DNA from: Aldehydirespirator sp963667505
Lineage (GTDB): Bacteria; Actinomycetota; Acidimicrobiia; Acidimicrobiales; Aldehydirespiratoraceae
DNA length: 64,000 bases
Assembly (NCBI GenBank): GCA_963667505.2
Contig: OY763490.2
Coordinates: forward strand, 2,852,001-2,916,000
Direction of reading: 5' to 3'
Below, in pieces: positions 1-7,626 of this stretch (the first letter of the stretch is position 1; each line of letters starts with the position of its first letter). A program made the translations under genes and the position numbers. Under the pieces are notes generated by a model. It saw only the letters and a program-made list of their open reading frames with translations, had not been told where the DNA came from and made no database searches.

Positions 1-670
1 GGGTGGCCAGGGTCTGGGCGTAGGCGGCCGGGCTGCGGTCGCCCCGGTCCCAGTGGGTCTGCTCGGTCACGTCCATGATGGCCTGGTCGTGGGGGTGGAT
101 CATGAACGGCAGCCCGGTGGGGTTGATGGCCTCGAACATTCGCAGCAGATGGCCGTGGTCGTGGATGCCGGTGCCGCTGGGGTGGGGGTAGTCGCGGCCG
201 GTGTCGACCACCATGTAGATCTTGAAGGCGGCCACGCCGGCGTCGGCCATCGGCTGCACCTCGTGCAGCACGCTGGGCACCGGGTTGTGGTTCCAGTCGA
301 CGATGCTCTTGGTGTCGTAGAGGTCGAACAGCTCCTCGAGCACCTGGAGGTTCTTGGTGACCGGGTTGAGGTTGGGCATCCCGAACACGGTGGTCACGCC
401 CCCAGCCGCGGCCGCCGCGGTGCAGGTGCTGATGTCCTCCTTGTGGACGTAGCCGGGCTCCCGCAGGTGCACGTGCACGTCGACCATGCCGGGCAGCACC
501 CACTTGCCGGCCGCGTCGATGCGCTCCACGGACTCCGGCAGCGGCACGGCACCGGGAACGGCGACGGCCGCGATCTGCTCGCCCGCGATGAGCACGTCGG
601 CCACCTGCGTGCCTGTGCCCGACACCACTGTGCCGCCAGCCACGACCCGATCGATGGCGGGAGCGCTCAC
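1..670 (-). CDS. Amidohydrolase of the dihydroorotase/hydantoinase superfamily (partial)
   Basis: This is the N-terminal ~223 residues of a cyclic-amidohydrolase; the 3' part runs off the left edge. The metal-binding motif HVHLRE is at residues 66-71 (H66-x-H68). The segment AAFKIYM (~147-153) carries a Lys that by family knowledge is carboxylated to bridge two metals. PGMVD just before the HxH is also typical. The enzymes hydrolyse cyclic amides such as dihydroorotate, hydantoins or allantoin; which one applies here cannot be told. I chose GTG at 670; an in-frame GTG at 676 is an alternative and neither has a strong Shine-Dalgarno sequence. It is divergent from the candidate selenoprotein gene at 794, and two TTGTATACAA-type palindromes lie between them. 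Confidence 0.85.
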   Translation of the reverse strand, partial: MSAPAIDRVVAGGTVVSGTGTQVADVLIAGEQIAAVAVPGAVPLPESVERIDAAGKWVLPGMVDVHVHLREPGYVHKEDISTCTAAAAAGGVTTVFGMPNLNPVTKNLQVLEELFDLYDTKSIVDWNHNPVPSVLHEVQPMADAGVAAFKIYMVVDTGRDYPHPSGTGIHDHGHLLRMFEAINPTGLPFMIHPHDQAIMDVTEQTHWDRGDRSPAAYAQTLAT

Positions 671-727
671 TACCACCGGGCGGCCCGGAAGGGGACGGTC
701 GTCGACGAGACCAGCACCGGTGACGGA

Positions 728-756
728 TTGTATACAAGCGGACGGACTGTATACAA
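728..756. promoter_or_regulatory. Tandem GTATAC-centred palindromes (candidate operator)
   Basis: TTGTATACAA (728-737) is a perfect palindrome. CTGTATACAA (747-756) repeats it 19 bp downstream inside a 19-bp direct repeat. The pair sits in the divergent intergenic region between the amidohydrolase (start 670) and the candidate selenoprotein (start 794). Related cores occur at 2362-2371, 48737-48746 and 55362-55371, always in intergenic DNA upstream of catabolic genes. The form resembles operators of FCD-type GntR regulators, but no such regulator gene is in the window, so the binding protein is unknown. Confidence 0.6.
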
Positions 757-793
757 GCGGCGGCCAAACCTCCGTTGGCGTAGCATCGGCGTC

Positions 794-1270
794 ATGACGG
801 AGGCCGCCCTTCCCTTCGAGACCCTCATGGGACAGCATGGGCCCCTCGGCGACCTCATCGGCGAGATCGACGAGTTGATCTGGGAGAAGTCTGCGGTCAG
901 CCCGGTGCTCAAGGAGCGGGCCAGGATCGTCAGCGCCGAGTCGCTCGGATGCGACTATTGAGTCGCCTTCCGAACGGTCCGGTCGGGCCGCCAAGTCCTC
1001 GATGACGAGGCCGAAGCATCGAGTGACCCCCTAGAGGGTCGCCGTCTACAGCTGGTCGAGCGCTACACCCGTGAGCTCGTGGCCCAGCAGGGCGCGGTCG
1101 ACGATGACCTGACCCTCGAGATGCAGCAGGCATTCGACAAGGCGGAGTTCGCCGACCTGCTGTTCACCATCTGCTACCACATCGGAATGCAGTACGTGGG
1201 CAGGGCCATGCATTGGGACGACGCATGCCCGGTTCCGTGGCTGCGCGACGCAGTGCAGGCGGGGGACTGA
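794..1270 (+). CDS. CMD/AhpD-family protein with in-frame UGA in the CxxC position: candidate selenoprotein
   Basis: The reading frame from ATG 794 to TGA 1268-1270 encodes 158 residues if the in-frame TGA at 959-961 is read as selenocysteine (residue 56). Around it the protein reads SAESLGCDY-U-VAFR, which aligns with the CxYC redox motif of carboxymuconolactone decarboxylase/AhpD-like proteins. Family-like sequence continues in the same frame beyond the TGA (LVERYTREL, QQGAVDDDL, FADLLFTICYHIGMQY), so this is not a natural C-terminus. The His that follows CxxC in true AhpD is Arg here. A hairpin that fits bacterial SECIS rules lies just downstream. A protein of this type would be a small thiol/selenol redox enzyme. 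The alternative is a nonsense-mutated pseudogene. No sel genes are in the window. Confidence 0.7.
967..995 (+). promoter_or_regulatory. SECIS-like hairpin after in-frame UGA
   Basis: A 6-bp stem pairs CGGUCC (975-980) with GGGCCG (985-990), with one G-U pair, around the tetraloop GGUC (981-984). Below it CUU (967-969) can pair with AAG (993-995) across an internal loop. The apical loop begins 20 nt after the UGA and starts with G. Bacterial SECIS elements are expected within the coding region about 16-37 nt after the UGA, with a G among the first loop bases, so position and loop both fit. Confidence 0.6.
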
Positions 1271-1309
1271 CCGCAACGAAGGCCGCTAGCCGGACCGGAA
1301 CGAGAGGCG

Positions 1310-2272
1310 CTAGCCGGAGGCGTCCTCGGGGCCGCGCACCAGCAGCTCGGTCGGCTCGGGCGGCAGGCTCTGGTGGACCTCGACCGCGCCGCCGGTGAAG
1401 TGGGTGCGGTACCAGTCGACCATCTCGGGGATCACCGCCGGGCCGTACTGCTTGTAGGCCGCGTAGTGGGTGGTGTGGCGCTGCATGACGAGCTTCTTGG
1501 GGGCGGCGGCCCGCTCGTAGAGCCGCTCGGCGTGGTCGGTGGGGGTGGTGGCGTCGTCGGCCACCGCGATGATCATCAGCGCGGCCGGGGCCACCTTGTG
1601 GACCACGTCGATGGGCCGGTAGTCCATGATGGCCTCGGCGCAGCGCAGCGGCACAGACGACGGGATGCGGTCGTCCACATCGGCCTTGACTTTGGACGCC
1701 CGCCGCTCGGGGGTGGGCACCATGATCTCCTCACGGGGATGGACCGTCTCGCCCTCGCCGGTGAGCACCCGACGGCGGCGATCGGCGTCGAGGCGGGCGA
1801 GGAACTCGTACCACTCGTGCTCGCGGCGCATCCGGCGCAGCCAGTCCCGCCCGTCGGCCACCGGTACCTGCGACACCGCCACCCGCACCCGCCGGTCGGC
1901 CGCGGCCAGCAGCACGGCGTTGCCTCCGCCGGTGCCGCCGCTGCCGAAGGCGCCGATGTTGTCGGAGTCGACGTCGTCGCGGGTGCACAGGTAAGTCACC
2001 GCGTTGATCAGGTCCTCGAGCTGGTGCTGGGGCAGCAGCATTCCCCGGTCGCCGCCGGAGTCGCCGAAGCCCCGGTAGTCGAAGATCAGCACATGGAAGC
2101 CGGCCGCGCAGAGGGCCTCGTGGTAGGGCAGGTACAGCTTGGCGTCCTTGAGGCCGAGCCAGCCCGGGCCCTGCACGATGGCCGGCGCGGGAGCCGCGAC
2201 CTCGGCCGGCGACCGCAGCAGGCCGCTCAGCCGGACGCCCTCGCTGAAGAAGGCGACCTCGCTCTGGTGCAA
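1310..2272 (-). CDS. Alpha/beta-fold hydrolase
   Basis: A 320-residue alpha/beta hydrolase of the acyl-esterase/S15-like type. FDYRGFGDSGG marks the strand-loop before the nucleophile. The nucleophile elbow reads FGSGGTGGG, which departs from strict GxSxG. VADDATTP and HTTHYAAY near the C-terminus carry candidate acid and His of the triad. The start is TTG 2272, chosen because AAGGAG lies 7 nt upstream; longer readings have no RBS. The substrate is unknown. It is divergent from the di-iron oxidase gene at 2483, and the intergenic region carries one GTATAC palindrome. The unusual elbow lowers confidence in catalytic activity but not in the fold. Confidence 0.8.
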   Translation of the reverse strand: MHQSEVAFFSEGVRLSGLLRSPAEVAAPAPAIVQGPGWLGLKDAKLYLPYHEALCAAGFHVLIFDYRGFGDSGGDRGMLLPQHQLEDLINAVTYLCTRDDVDSDNIGAFGSGGTGGGNAVLLAAADRRVRVAVSQVPVADGRDWLRRMRREHEWYEFLARLDADRRRRVLTGEGETVHPREEIMVPTPERRASKVKADVDDRIPSSVPLRCAEAIMDYRPIDVVHKVAPAALMIIAVADDATTPTDHAERLYERAAAPKKLVMQRHTTHYAAYKQYGPAVIPEMVDWYRTHFTGGAVEVHQSLPPEPTELLVRGPEDASG

Positions 2273-2361
2273 CTGCCGTCTCCTTGCCCGCTCGCCGGAT
2301 CCGCTCTCGGGAGCCGCAGCCCGGCCAGCGCCCGACTTGGGTCCCTGGATCAGTCTCAGTA

Positions 2362-2371
2362 GTGTATACAA
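2362..2371. promoter_or_regulatory. GTATAC-centred palindrome (candidate operator)
   Basis: GTGTATACAA lies between the divergent hydrolase (2272, minus) and di-iron oxidase (2483, plus). It matches the core of the repeated sites at 728-756. A single regulator could therefore control both transcription units. Confidence 0.5.
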
Positions 2372-2482
2372 TCTGAGGGCGCCGGGGATTCCGACCTCTC
2401 CCCGGCGCCCGATCCCTCTCAAACCCTCCCGCCGCCCGGCGGACGCCGTGGACGGCACCGAACTCGAACAGGAGCGACCACC

Positions 2483-3232
2483 ATGGCCGAAATGATGGCA
2501 CCGATGGACTTCCGGGTGGCGCTGGAGCAGGCGTTCTCGGGCACCATGGCCAAGGACGCCTCCTTCAGCCGGGCCTGGGCGACCGGCAAGCTCCACAAGC
2601 AGCACTTCGTGCACTGGGCGACCAACCACTACCACTACATCGGCCCGTTCGGCGACTACCTCGGCCTCATGTACGCCAACACGCCCGACTACGCCCGCGA
2701 CGCCAAGGACTTCCTGCTGCAGAACATGTACGAGGAGGAACTGAGCGACGACCGCCACACCGACCTGCTGATCCGCTTCGCCGAGGCGTGCGGCGGCACC
2801 CGGGCCTACGTGCAGGACCGCAACAACGCCATGCCGTTCGCCAAGGGCATGCAAGGCTGGATGTACTACGTGTCGGGCCGGGAGAACTTCGTGGTGTCCT
2901 CGGCCGCGCTGATCGTGGGGCTGGAGTCGCAGGTTCCGTCCATCTACCGCACCCAGTACCCGACGCTGATCAACAAGTACGGGTTCTCGGAGTGGGAGGC
3001 CGAGTTCTTCGACCTGCACATCACCTCCGACGAGATCCACGGCGAGCGCGGCTACCAGATCGTGCTCAAGTACGCCGACACCCCGGAGCTTCAGCAGCGC
3101 TGCCTGCACTTCGTGCGGGAGGCGGCCGACATGCGCTTCGCCTACACCAAGGCGCTGTACCAGACGTACGTCGAGCCCGACCTGGGCGCCTGGGTGGAGG
3201 AACAAGAGCGCGAGCCCGCGCTCGTAGCCTGA
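2483..3232 (+). CDS. Haem-oxygenase-like di-iron oxidase (TenA/PqqC/CADD fold)
   Basis: A 249-residue all-helical protein. The metal-ligand pattern is complete and spaced as in CADD-type haem-oxygenase-like di-metal oxidases: E85-x6-H92, E148, then H179-x3-D183-x2-H186 (motif HITSDEIH). Known members of the superfamily decarboxylate fatty acids, cleave amino acids, N-oxygenate or make p-aminobenzoate, so the reaction cannot be inferred from the fold. The start is ATG 2483 with AGGAG 8 nt upstream. It begins a co-directional run with a 2Fe-2S ferredoxin, a Rieske ferredoxin and an SDR. The two ferredoxins could supply its electrons, which is inference from order and spacing. Confidence 0.85.
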   Translation: MAEMMAPMDFRVALEQAFSGTMAKDASFSRAWATGKLHKQHFVHWATNHYHYIGPFGDYLGLMYANTPDYARDAKDFLLQNMYEEELSDDRHTDLLIRFAEACGGTRAYVQDRNNAMPFAKGMQGWMYYVSGRENFVVSSAALIVGLESQVPSIYRTQYPTLINKYGFSEWEAEFFDLHITSDEIHGERGYQIVLKYADTPELQQRCLHFVREAADMRFAYTKALYQTYVEPDLGAWVEEQEREPALVA

Positions 3233-3268
3233 TAGAGCGATGAGTTCGAGCGCGGGGCTCTGATCGCC

Positions 3269-3637
3269 GTGCCGCGCATCCACTTCAAGACGGCCGACCA
3301 GTACGTGGAGTTCGCCGAGGGCGAGGAGGTCAACGTGCTGCGGATGGCGATCCGGGAGGACATCGACGTGCCGTGGCAGTGCGCCAGCGGCAACTGCGGC
3401 ACCGACCGGCTGGTGGTGGAGGAGGGCGCCGAGAACCTCGACCCTCCCCGCCGCCGGGAGCGGGCCCGGCTGGGCGATCTGCTGGACGAGGGCTACCGCC
3501 TGGCGTGCCAGACCTACACCCGGGGCGACGTGACCTTCAGCTGGGACCCCGACCAGGTGGGCCTCGACGACGAGCCTCGCAGCGGCGGCGGCTCCCGCAC
3601 GGGCTGGGCCGGCACCGGCGGCTCGGGCACCGGCTGA
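3269..3637 (+). CDS. 2Fe-2S ferredoxin with Asp at the third ligand position
   Basis: A 122-residue plant-type 2Fe-2S ferredoxin. The cluster loop reads CASGNCGTD, so C38, C43 and C80 are present. The position that is Cys in C-x4-C-x2-C is D46 (codon GAC). The core ends near residue 92 and is followed by a Gly/Ser/Thr-rich tail. The start is GTG 3269 with no convincing RBS. It lies 36 bp after the di-iron oxidase and before a Rieske ferredoxin, so it probably acts as electron carrier in that cassette. Asp can ligate iron in some Fe-S proteins, so the cluster may still form with altered potential. Confidence 0.85.
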   Translation: MPRIHFKTADQYVEFAEGEEVNVLRMAIREDIDVPWQCASGNCGTDRLVVEEGAENLDPPRRRERARLGDLLDEGYRLACQTYTRGDVTFSWDPDQVGLDDEPRSGGGSRTGWAGTGGSGTG

Positions 3638-3698
3638 GAAGCGGCGGGCGGCTCAAGCGATGGCAACCGACTGAGCGGCAGGACAGGCTGGCTGAGCG

Positions 3699-4043
3699 AT
3701 GGCACCCCCGAGGGGATGGTTCGAGACGGAGGCGACCGCAGAGGCACTGGCCGGGGCGGGCAAGCTCGTCGTGCACCTGCACCGCCACGAGATCCTGCTG
3801 CTGTGGAACGACGGCTCGCCGGTGGCGCTGTCCAACGTGTGCATCCACCGGGGCCGCAAGCTCAACGAGGGCGTGATGCTGGGCACCCGGCTGGTGTGCG
3901 CCGGACACCAGTGGGCCTACGAGGTGACCACCGGGTACTGCAAGGTCCGCGAGCGTTACCAGCCCCGCTACTCGCTAGAAGTGCGCGACGGCCAGATCTT
4001 CATAGAGCTGCCCGCCAAGCGAGGCCCCGACACTCCCGATTGA
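3699..4043 (+). CDS. Rieske-type 2Fe-2S ferredoxin
   Basis: A 114-residue single-domain Rieske protein with both ligand motifs, CIH (C-x-H) and CAGH (C-x2-H), about 18 residues apart, and a terminal beta strand (DGQIFIELP). There is no catalytic non-haem iron domain, so this is a carrier rather than an oxygenase. The start is ATG 3699. It sits between the 2Fe-2S ferredoxin and the SDR on the same strand. It could also serve the Rieske oxygenases elsewhere in the window, none of which has an adjacent ferredoxin. Confidence 0.88.
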   Translation: MAPPRGWFETEATAEALAGAGKLVVHLHRHEILLLWNDGSPVALSNVCIHRGRKLNEGVMLGTRLVCAGHQWAYEVTTGYCKVRERYQPRYSLEVRDGQIFIELPAKRGPDTPD

Positions 4044-4086
4044 CCACTAGCAGCGACCGCGGCCCCGCCGCGGCGGCGGAGGCACC

Positions 4087-4863
4087 ATGAGCGAGACCCT
4101 TGACGGACAGGTCGCCGTCGTGACCGGCGCGGCTCGCGGCCTCGGTCGGGCCTTCTGCGAAGCACTCACCACCCACGGCGTGCAGGTGGTCGCCTGCGAC
4201 CGCGACGAGGCGGTGCGCGACGTCGAAGGCCTCAGCTATGTCGCCGACGTCGCCGACCCCGACGATGTTCGCCGGGTGGTCGACGGCGCAGTCGCAGCCC
4301 ACGGACGGATCGACATCCTGGTCAACAACGCCGGCGTCGGGTTCGCGACCGGACCGCACGACGACTGGGACAAGGCACTCGCGGACTATGCCGAGGTGAT
4401 GGACACGAACACCAAGGGGCCGTTCCTCTTCGGCCGGGCGGTTGTGCCCTTCATGATCGAGGGTGGCGGCGGCCACATCGTCAACATCGGCACCGATCAC
4501 GTCTTCCCCGAGCCGGGCCTCGATGTCCGCGGCCACGGAAGGATGGATCTCTACAACGCCTCCAAGTGGGCGATCAACGGCTTGACGCTCGACTGGTCGA
4601 TCAGCCTGCGAGAGCACAACATCCGCGTGAACTCGCTGTGCATGGGGGCCACCGTCACCGAGATGACACTGGCCTGGATGGGCGACCGGGCAACCGAATC
4701 CGCCATCAAGGAGTGGATACAGCCGGCCCAGGCTGCCGCGTTGCTCGTCGAGCTGTTGAGCGAAGGGCCCGACGGCCGCACCGGCCAGAACATCGGCCTG
4801 TGGGTGGGCCACCCGATCTCGATCGAGGACTCGACACACGCCGGTGCCCGCCTGACCCAGTAG
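4087..4863 (+). CDS. Short-chain dehydrogenase/reductase
   Basis: A 258-residue classical SDR. The cofactor motif TGAARGLG is at ~14-21, the NNAG motif follows at about residue 80, and the active-site YNASK carries the catalytic Tyr and Lys. The start is ATG 4087 with GGAGG 4 nt upstream. It closes the di-iron oxidase/ferredoxin cassette and probably oxidises or reduces an alcohol or ketone in that pathway. The substrate is unknown. Confidence 0.9.
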   Translation: MSETLDGQVAVVTGAARGLGRAFCEALTTHGVQVVACDRDEAVRDVEGLSYVADVADPDDVRRVVDGAVAAHGRIDILVNNAGVGFATGPHDDWDKALADYAEVMDTNTKGPFLFGRAVVPFMIEGGGGHIVNIGTDHVFPEPGLDVRGHGRMDLYNASKWAINGLTLDWSISLREHNIRVNSLCMGATVTEMTLAWMGDRATESAIKEWIQPAQAAALLVELLSEGPDGRTGQNIGLWVGHPISIEDSTHAGARLTQ

Positions 4864-4976
4864 CTGCCGCCCACCGGCCGCCGTTACGCGCCTAAGCCTC
4901 AACTGGGCAGGCCCATTTGGGCTCTACTCACTGGGGATCGCTGTCGACGGACTGCCTGCGTTGGTCAGGGATGTGA

Positions 4977-6248
4977 CTACCCGGCCCGGACGACCATCTG
5001 TCGACACGTGCGCACATCACCGGGCCAGCGACACGTGACCTGAGGAGGTCGCCACGACGTATCGAGTCGGAACAACGGTGCTTCCGCGATCAGCACACCG
5101 GCTGCAGCCACGACGGCCTCAGCCGTGAGCGCGTAGTGCGATGGCGGACGATCGGCGGGTCGCGCCGGCAGCTTCGAGAGTGGGGCGAGCCCCGGTGCGA
5201 CGCCGGCGGGGAGTCCGTCGATCCGGAATTGTCCACGCGGCTCACGATAGGCCAGATCCTTGCGGGTGATGTCGAAGCTGTCGGCGTCGCTGAAGGTCTG
5301 AGGGTCGCGGTTCGCGGCGGCGGCCGAACACACGACGAGACCCCCGTTGGGAAGCAACATCCCGAATCGCTCGACCTCACGCGTCGTGTAGTGGTGCGCC
5401 TCGGTGATCGGTGGGCTGTGGCGCATCGTCTCCTGCCACGCCCGGATGAGCATCTCGTCGTCTTCGCGCACCAGAGCGTGTTGGTCCGGGTGAATCATCA
5501 ACAGGCACAGCAGGTTCGCGAGCGAACCTTCGAGCGTCCTGAGGTCGACCTCCAGCAAGGTGGCGACGGCATGGTCGGCGAGCTCGACGTCAGAGGCATC
5601 TGCTTGCCAGATCAGCAGGGCGGACAGGACGTCGTCGGACGGATCGAGCCGCTTCTGAGCGATGAGCTTCGCGAGCATGTCACCCATCTCGGTCATCGCT
5701 TGCCGGCCGCGATCCTGACGGCCGGCATGCCACCCGACCCCTTCATCTACGGCGCGCCACAGTGCGCTGAAACGGCTGCTCTCGGCCTTCGGAACTCCGA
5801 TGACGCGGGCCAGCAGTTCTTCCGTGAAAGGCCCTACGTAGTCAGCGATCAAGTCACCACCCGCCGACGTCGCGAAGCTGTGAAGAGACTCCTCAGCGAC
5901 AATCGCCGCGTGGTGCTGCATGCCGTGACCGAACGCGTTGCGAACGGCCGGCTCATCCCGCAGGTTCTGCCCGGCGACGTCAGCGCCGTAGGCGAGCCTC
6001 CGCGGTCGAGAGGTGAAGCTGGCGTCGTCGGCGATCAGCGACGTGACGTCGTCGTACCTGGTCACCCACCACGTGTTCGTGTACCAGTCGCGGAAGCACG
6101 GATAGTTGTCCCGTAGCCGCGCCAACGTCGGGTAGGGGTCCGCTACGAACTCGGGAGCCAGCGAGAACCCCGGCGGGATCACCACCGGGATGTCTCGTTC
6201 CGTCTGACGTTGGTAGACCTCGTAGCACCGGGAGCGATCAGTCGACAT
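4977..6248 (-). CDS. Cytochrome P450-like protein lacking the haem-ligand Cys
   Basis: A 423-residue protein that follows the P450 fold: an N-terminal DPYPTLARLRDNYP segment, an ExxR motif in QETMRHSPP, and the meander/FRIDG segment. Where P450s carry FGxGxHxCxG this protein reads GVAPGLAPLSKLPARP with no Cys. The I-helix motif AGxDT is also replaced (EVDLRTLEG). No other frame restores the motif, so this is not an obvious frameshift. The ATG overlaps the end of the canonical P450 gene upstream by 11 bp, implying coupled translation and probably a shared complex. Cys-less P450 homologues such as EryCII/DesVIII act as activators of partner enzymes, a possible model but not evidence. Confidence 0.8.
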   Translation of the reverse strand: MSTDRSRCYEVYQRQTERDIPVVIPPGFSLAPEFVADPYPTLARLRDNYPCFRDWYTNTWWVTRYDDVTSLIADDASFTSRPRRLAYGADVAGQNLRDEPAVRNAFGHGMQHHAAIVAEESLHSFATSAGGDLIADYVGPFTEELLARVIGVPKAESSRFSALWRAVDEGVGWHAGRQDRGRQAMTEMGDMLAKLIAQKRLDPSDDVLSALLIWQADASDVELADHAVATLLEVDLRTLEGSLANLLCLLMIHPDQHALVREDDEMLIRAWQETMRHSPPITEAHHYTTREVERFGMLLPNGGLVVCSAAAANRDPQTFSDADSFDITRKDLAYREPRGQFRIDGLPAGVAPGLAPLSKLPARPADRPPSHYALTAEAVVAAAGVLIAEAPLFRLDTSWRPPQVTCRWPGDVRTCRQMVVRAG

Positions 6249-7626
6249 CGCAGTCGATCCAGAGCTCGGAGAACTGCGAGAGGCGATCCGTATAGATGGG
6301 CTCGAAACCGCCGTGAGAGTCCGTGCTGATCTTGCCGGGCGTCAAACGAGGATTCCGTAGGTGGTCGAGGAGGATTCTCGATCCAATAACCGTCTCTTGG
6401 TGGGCGACCCAGGCTCCGGGGCAGAAGTGGGACCCAACTCCGAACCCGACGTGACTGAACTGGCCGTCGACGCGAAAGCCCCGCTGTACTTCTCTTCCCG
6501 TGTAGAGCTCGGGCCTGAAGATGTCGAACCGTTCGGGATCGGGGAAGATGCGCTCGTCGTGGTTGGCCGAGAAGTTCACGAGCTCCACCCACGATCCCGC
6601 CGGGATGGTCACGCCGTGGAGAACCACGTCTTGGTTGGGAGAGCGGGACATGCCGCCGACAGGAGCCGAGTGGCGCAAGGTCTCGTGGAAGGCGGCGTCG
6701 AGCAGGTCTGGGTCGTCACGCACCGCGGCTAGCTGCTCGGGATGCTCCAGCAGGAGCCGCCACATGTGCAGAATCGCCCCTCGCGTGGTGTCACCGCCGC
6801 CGCCCACCAACACCGAGATCATCGACACGATCTCGGTGAGCGACAGATAGCCACCGTCGATCTGGGACCGGCTCAGGCGGGAGATGATGTCCTCGCCGGT
6901 GGGCTCACCGTGTTCGTCGTACAGGAACGTCGGTTGGCGGCGACGCTGCTTGACCAGGTCCCACACATAGTCTTCGAGGTCCTGGCGAGCCTGGAGACCG
7001 GCCTTCGCCTCCTCGGAGCTGCCTTTCCCTTGCTGGATGGAGCTGTACCAGTAGTAGAAGCGATCCTGGGCATCCTCGGGGAAACCGAGGACCTCGCCGA
7101 CCACCCGAATGGGGAACTCGTTGGCAAAGGCCCGCCCGAGCTCGATGGTCCGTCGACCGGCGACGTTGCGCTCGGCCATCTTGACGGCGGTTGGCTCGAT
7201 CGCCTCGGTGATCATCGCCAGGGCCAGACGACGGATGGCCGGCAGCCTGGCCTCGAGGGGCTTCCCGGTGAGCTGAGCGCCGAAGAGACGTCGGCGGCGG
7301 GCGTGGTCGCGGCCACCGAGCTCGAGGATCGTGTTGCCGTTCACGAGATTCGAGCTGCCCTTGGGGATGGTGTTGTACGTCTCGTCGTCGAGATACGCCG
7401 CTACCACATCGTCGTAGCGGGTGATGTAGTAGCGGTTGTGGAGCTGGTCCCAGTAGACCGGGTAGTGGTCGCGGAGGATTCGGTAGTAGGGGTGCGGGTT
7501 TCGTCTGAACTCTGTGCTATCGAAGATCCGAGGGTCGAACAGGGGTCGCCCGTCGACGCCGGTACCCATGTCGTGAGCCGTACCGAGCGGCAGGGGGGCG
7601 AATGCGACGGTGTCCCCCGGACTCAT
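6238..7626 (-). CDS. Cytochrome P450 monooxygenase
   Basis: A 462-residue bacterial class I-type P450. The oxygen-binding I-helix motif GGGGDTT, the ExxR pair in HETLRHS and the haem loop GFGVGSHFCPG (Cys ~402) are all intact. I chose ATG 7626, whose ATGA overlaps the stop of the ABC permease gene; TTG 7635 is an alternative. The order permease, P450, P450-like is translationally coupled throughout, so the P450 probably acts on whatever the transporter imports. Redox partners are not adjacent. Confidence 0.92.
   Translation of the reverse strand: MSPGDTVAFAPLPLGTAHDMGTGVDGRPLFDPRIFDSTEFRRNPHPYYRILRDHYPVYWDQLHNRYYITRYDDVVAAYLDDETYNTIPKGSSNLVNGNTILELGGRDHARRRRLFGAQLTGKPLEARLPAIRRLALAMITEAIEPTAVKMAERNVAGRRTIELGRAFANEFPIRVVGEVLGFPEDAQDRFYYWYSSIQQGKGSSEEAKAGLQARQDLEDYVWDLVKQRRRQPTFLYDEHGEPTGEDIISRLSRSQIDGGYLSLTEIVSMISVLVGGGGDTTRGAILHMWRLLLEHPEQLAAVRDDPDLLDAAFHETLRHSAPVGGMSRSPNQDVVLHGVTIPAGSWVELVNFSANHDERIFPDPERFDIFRPELYTGREVQRGFRVDGQFSHVGFGVGSHFCPGAWVAHQETVIGSRILLDHLRNPRLTPGKISTDSHGGFEPIYTDRLSQFSELWIDCDVD

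Noticed and set aside
53..961. A long plus-strand ORF opposite the first amidohydrolase
   Set aside because: Its first ~200 codons are the complement of the minus-strand amidohydrolase with HVHLRE; only the part from 794 belongs to a real gene.
959..961. Reading the TGA as an ordinary nonsense mutation
   Set aside because: Not excluded, but less likely: the UGA falls exactly on the second Cys of CxxC, the downstream frame is intact, and a SECIS-like hairpin follows at the right distance.
1310..3283. A 657-codon minus-strand ORF spanning 1310-3283
   Set aside because: Its N-terminal half is antisense to the di-iron oxidase gene; the hydrolase domain starts at TTG 2272 with a good RBS.
4977..5230. 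Frameshift as the reason for the missing haem Cys in the P450-like gene
   Set aside because: The other two frames over this stretch give no FxxGxHxCxG motif and the existing frame keeps normal codon style to its stop.
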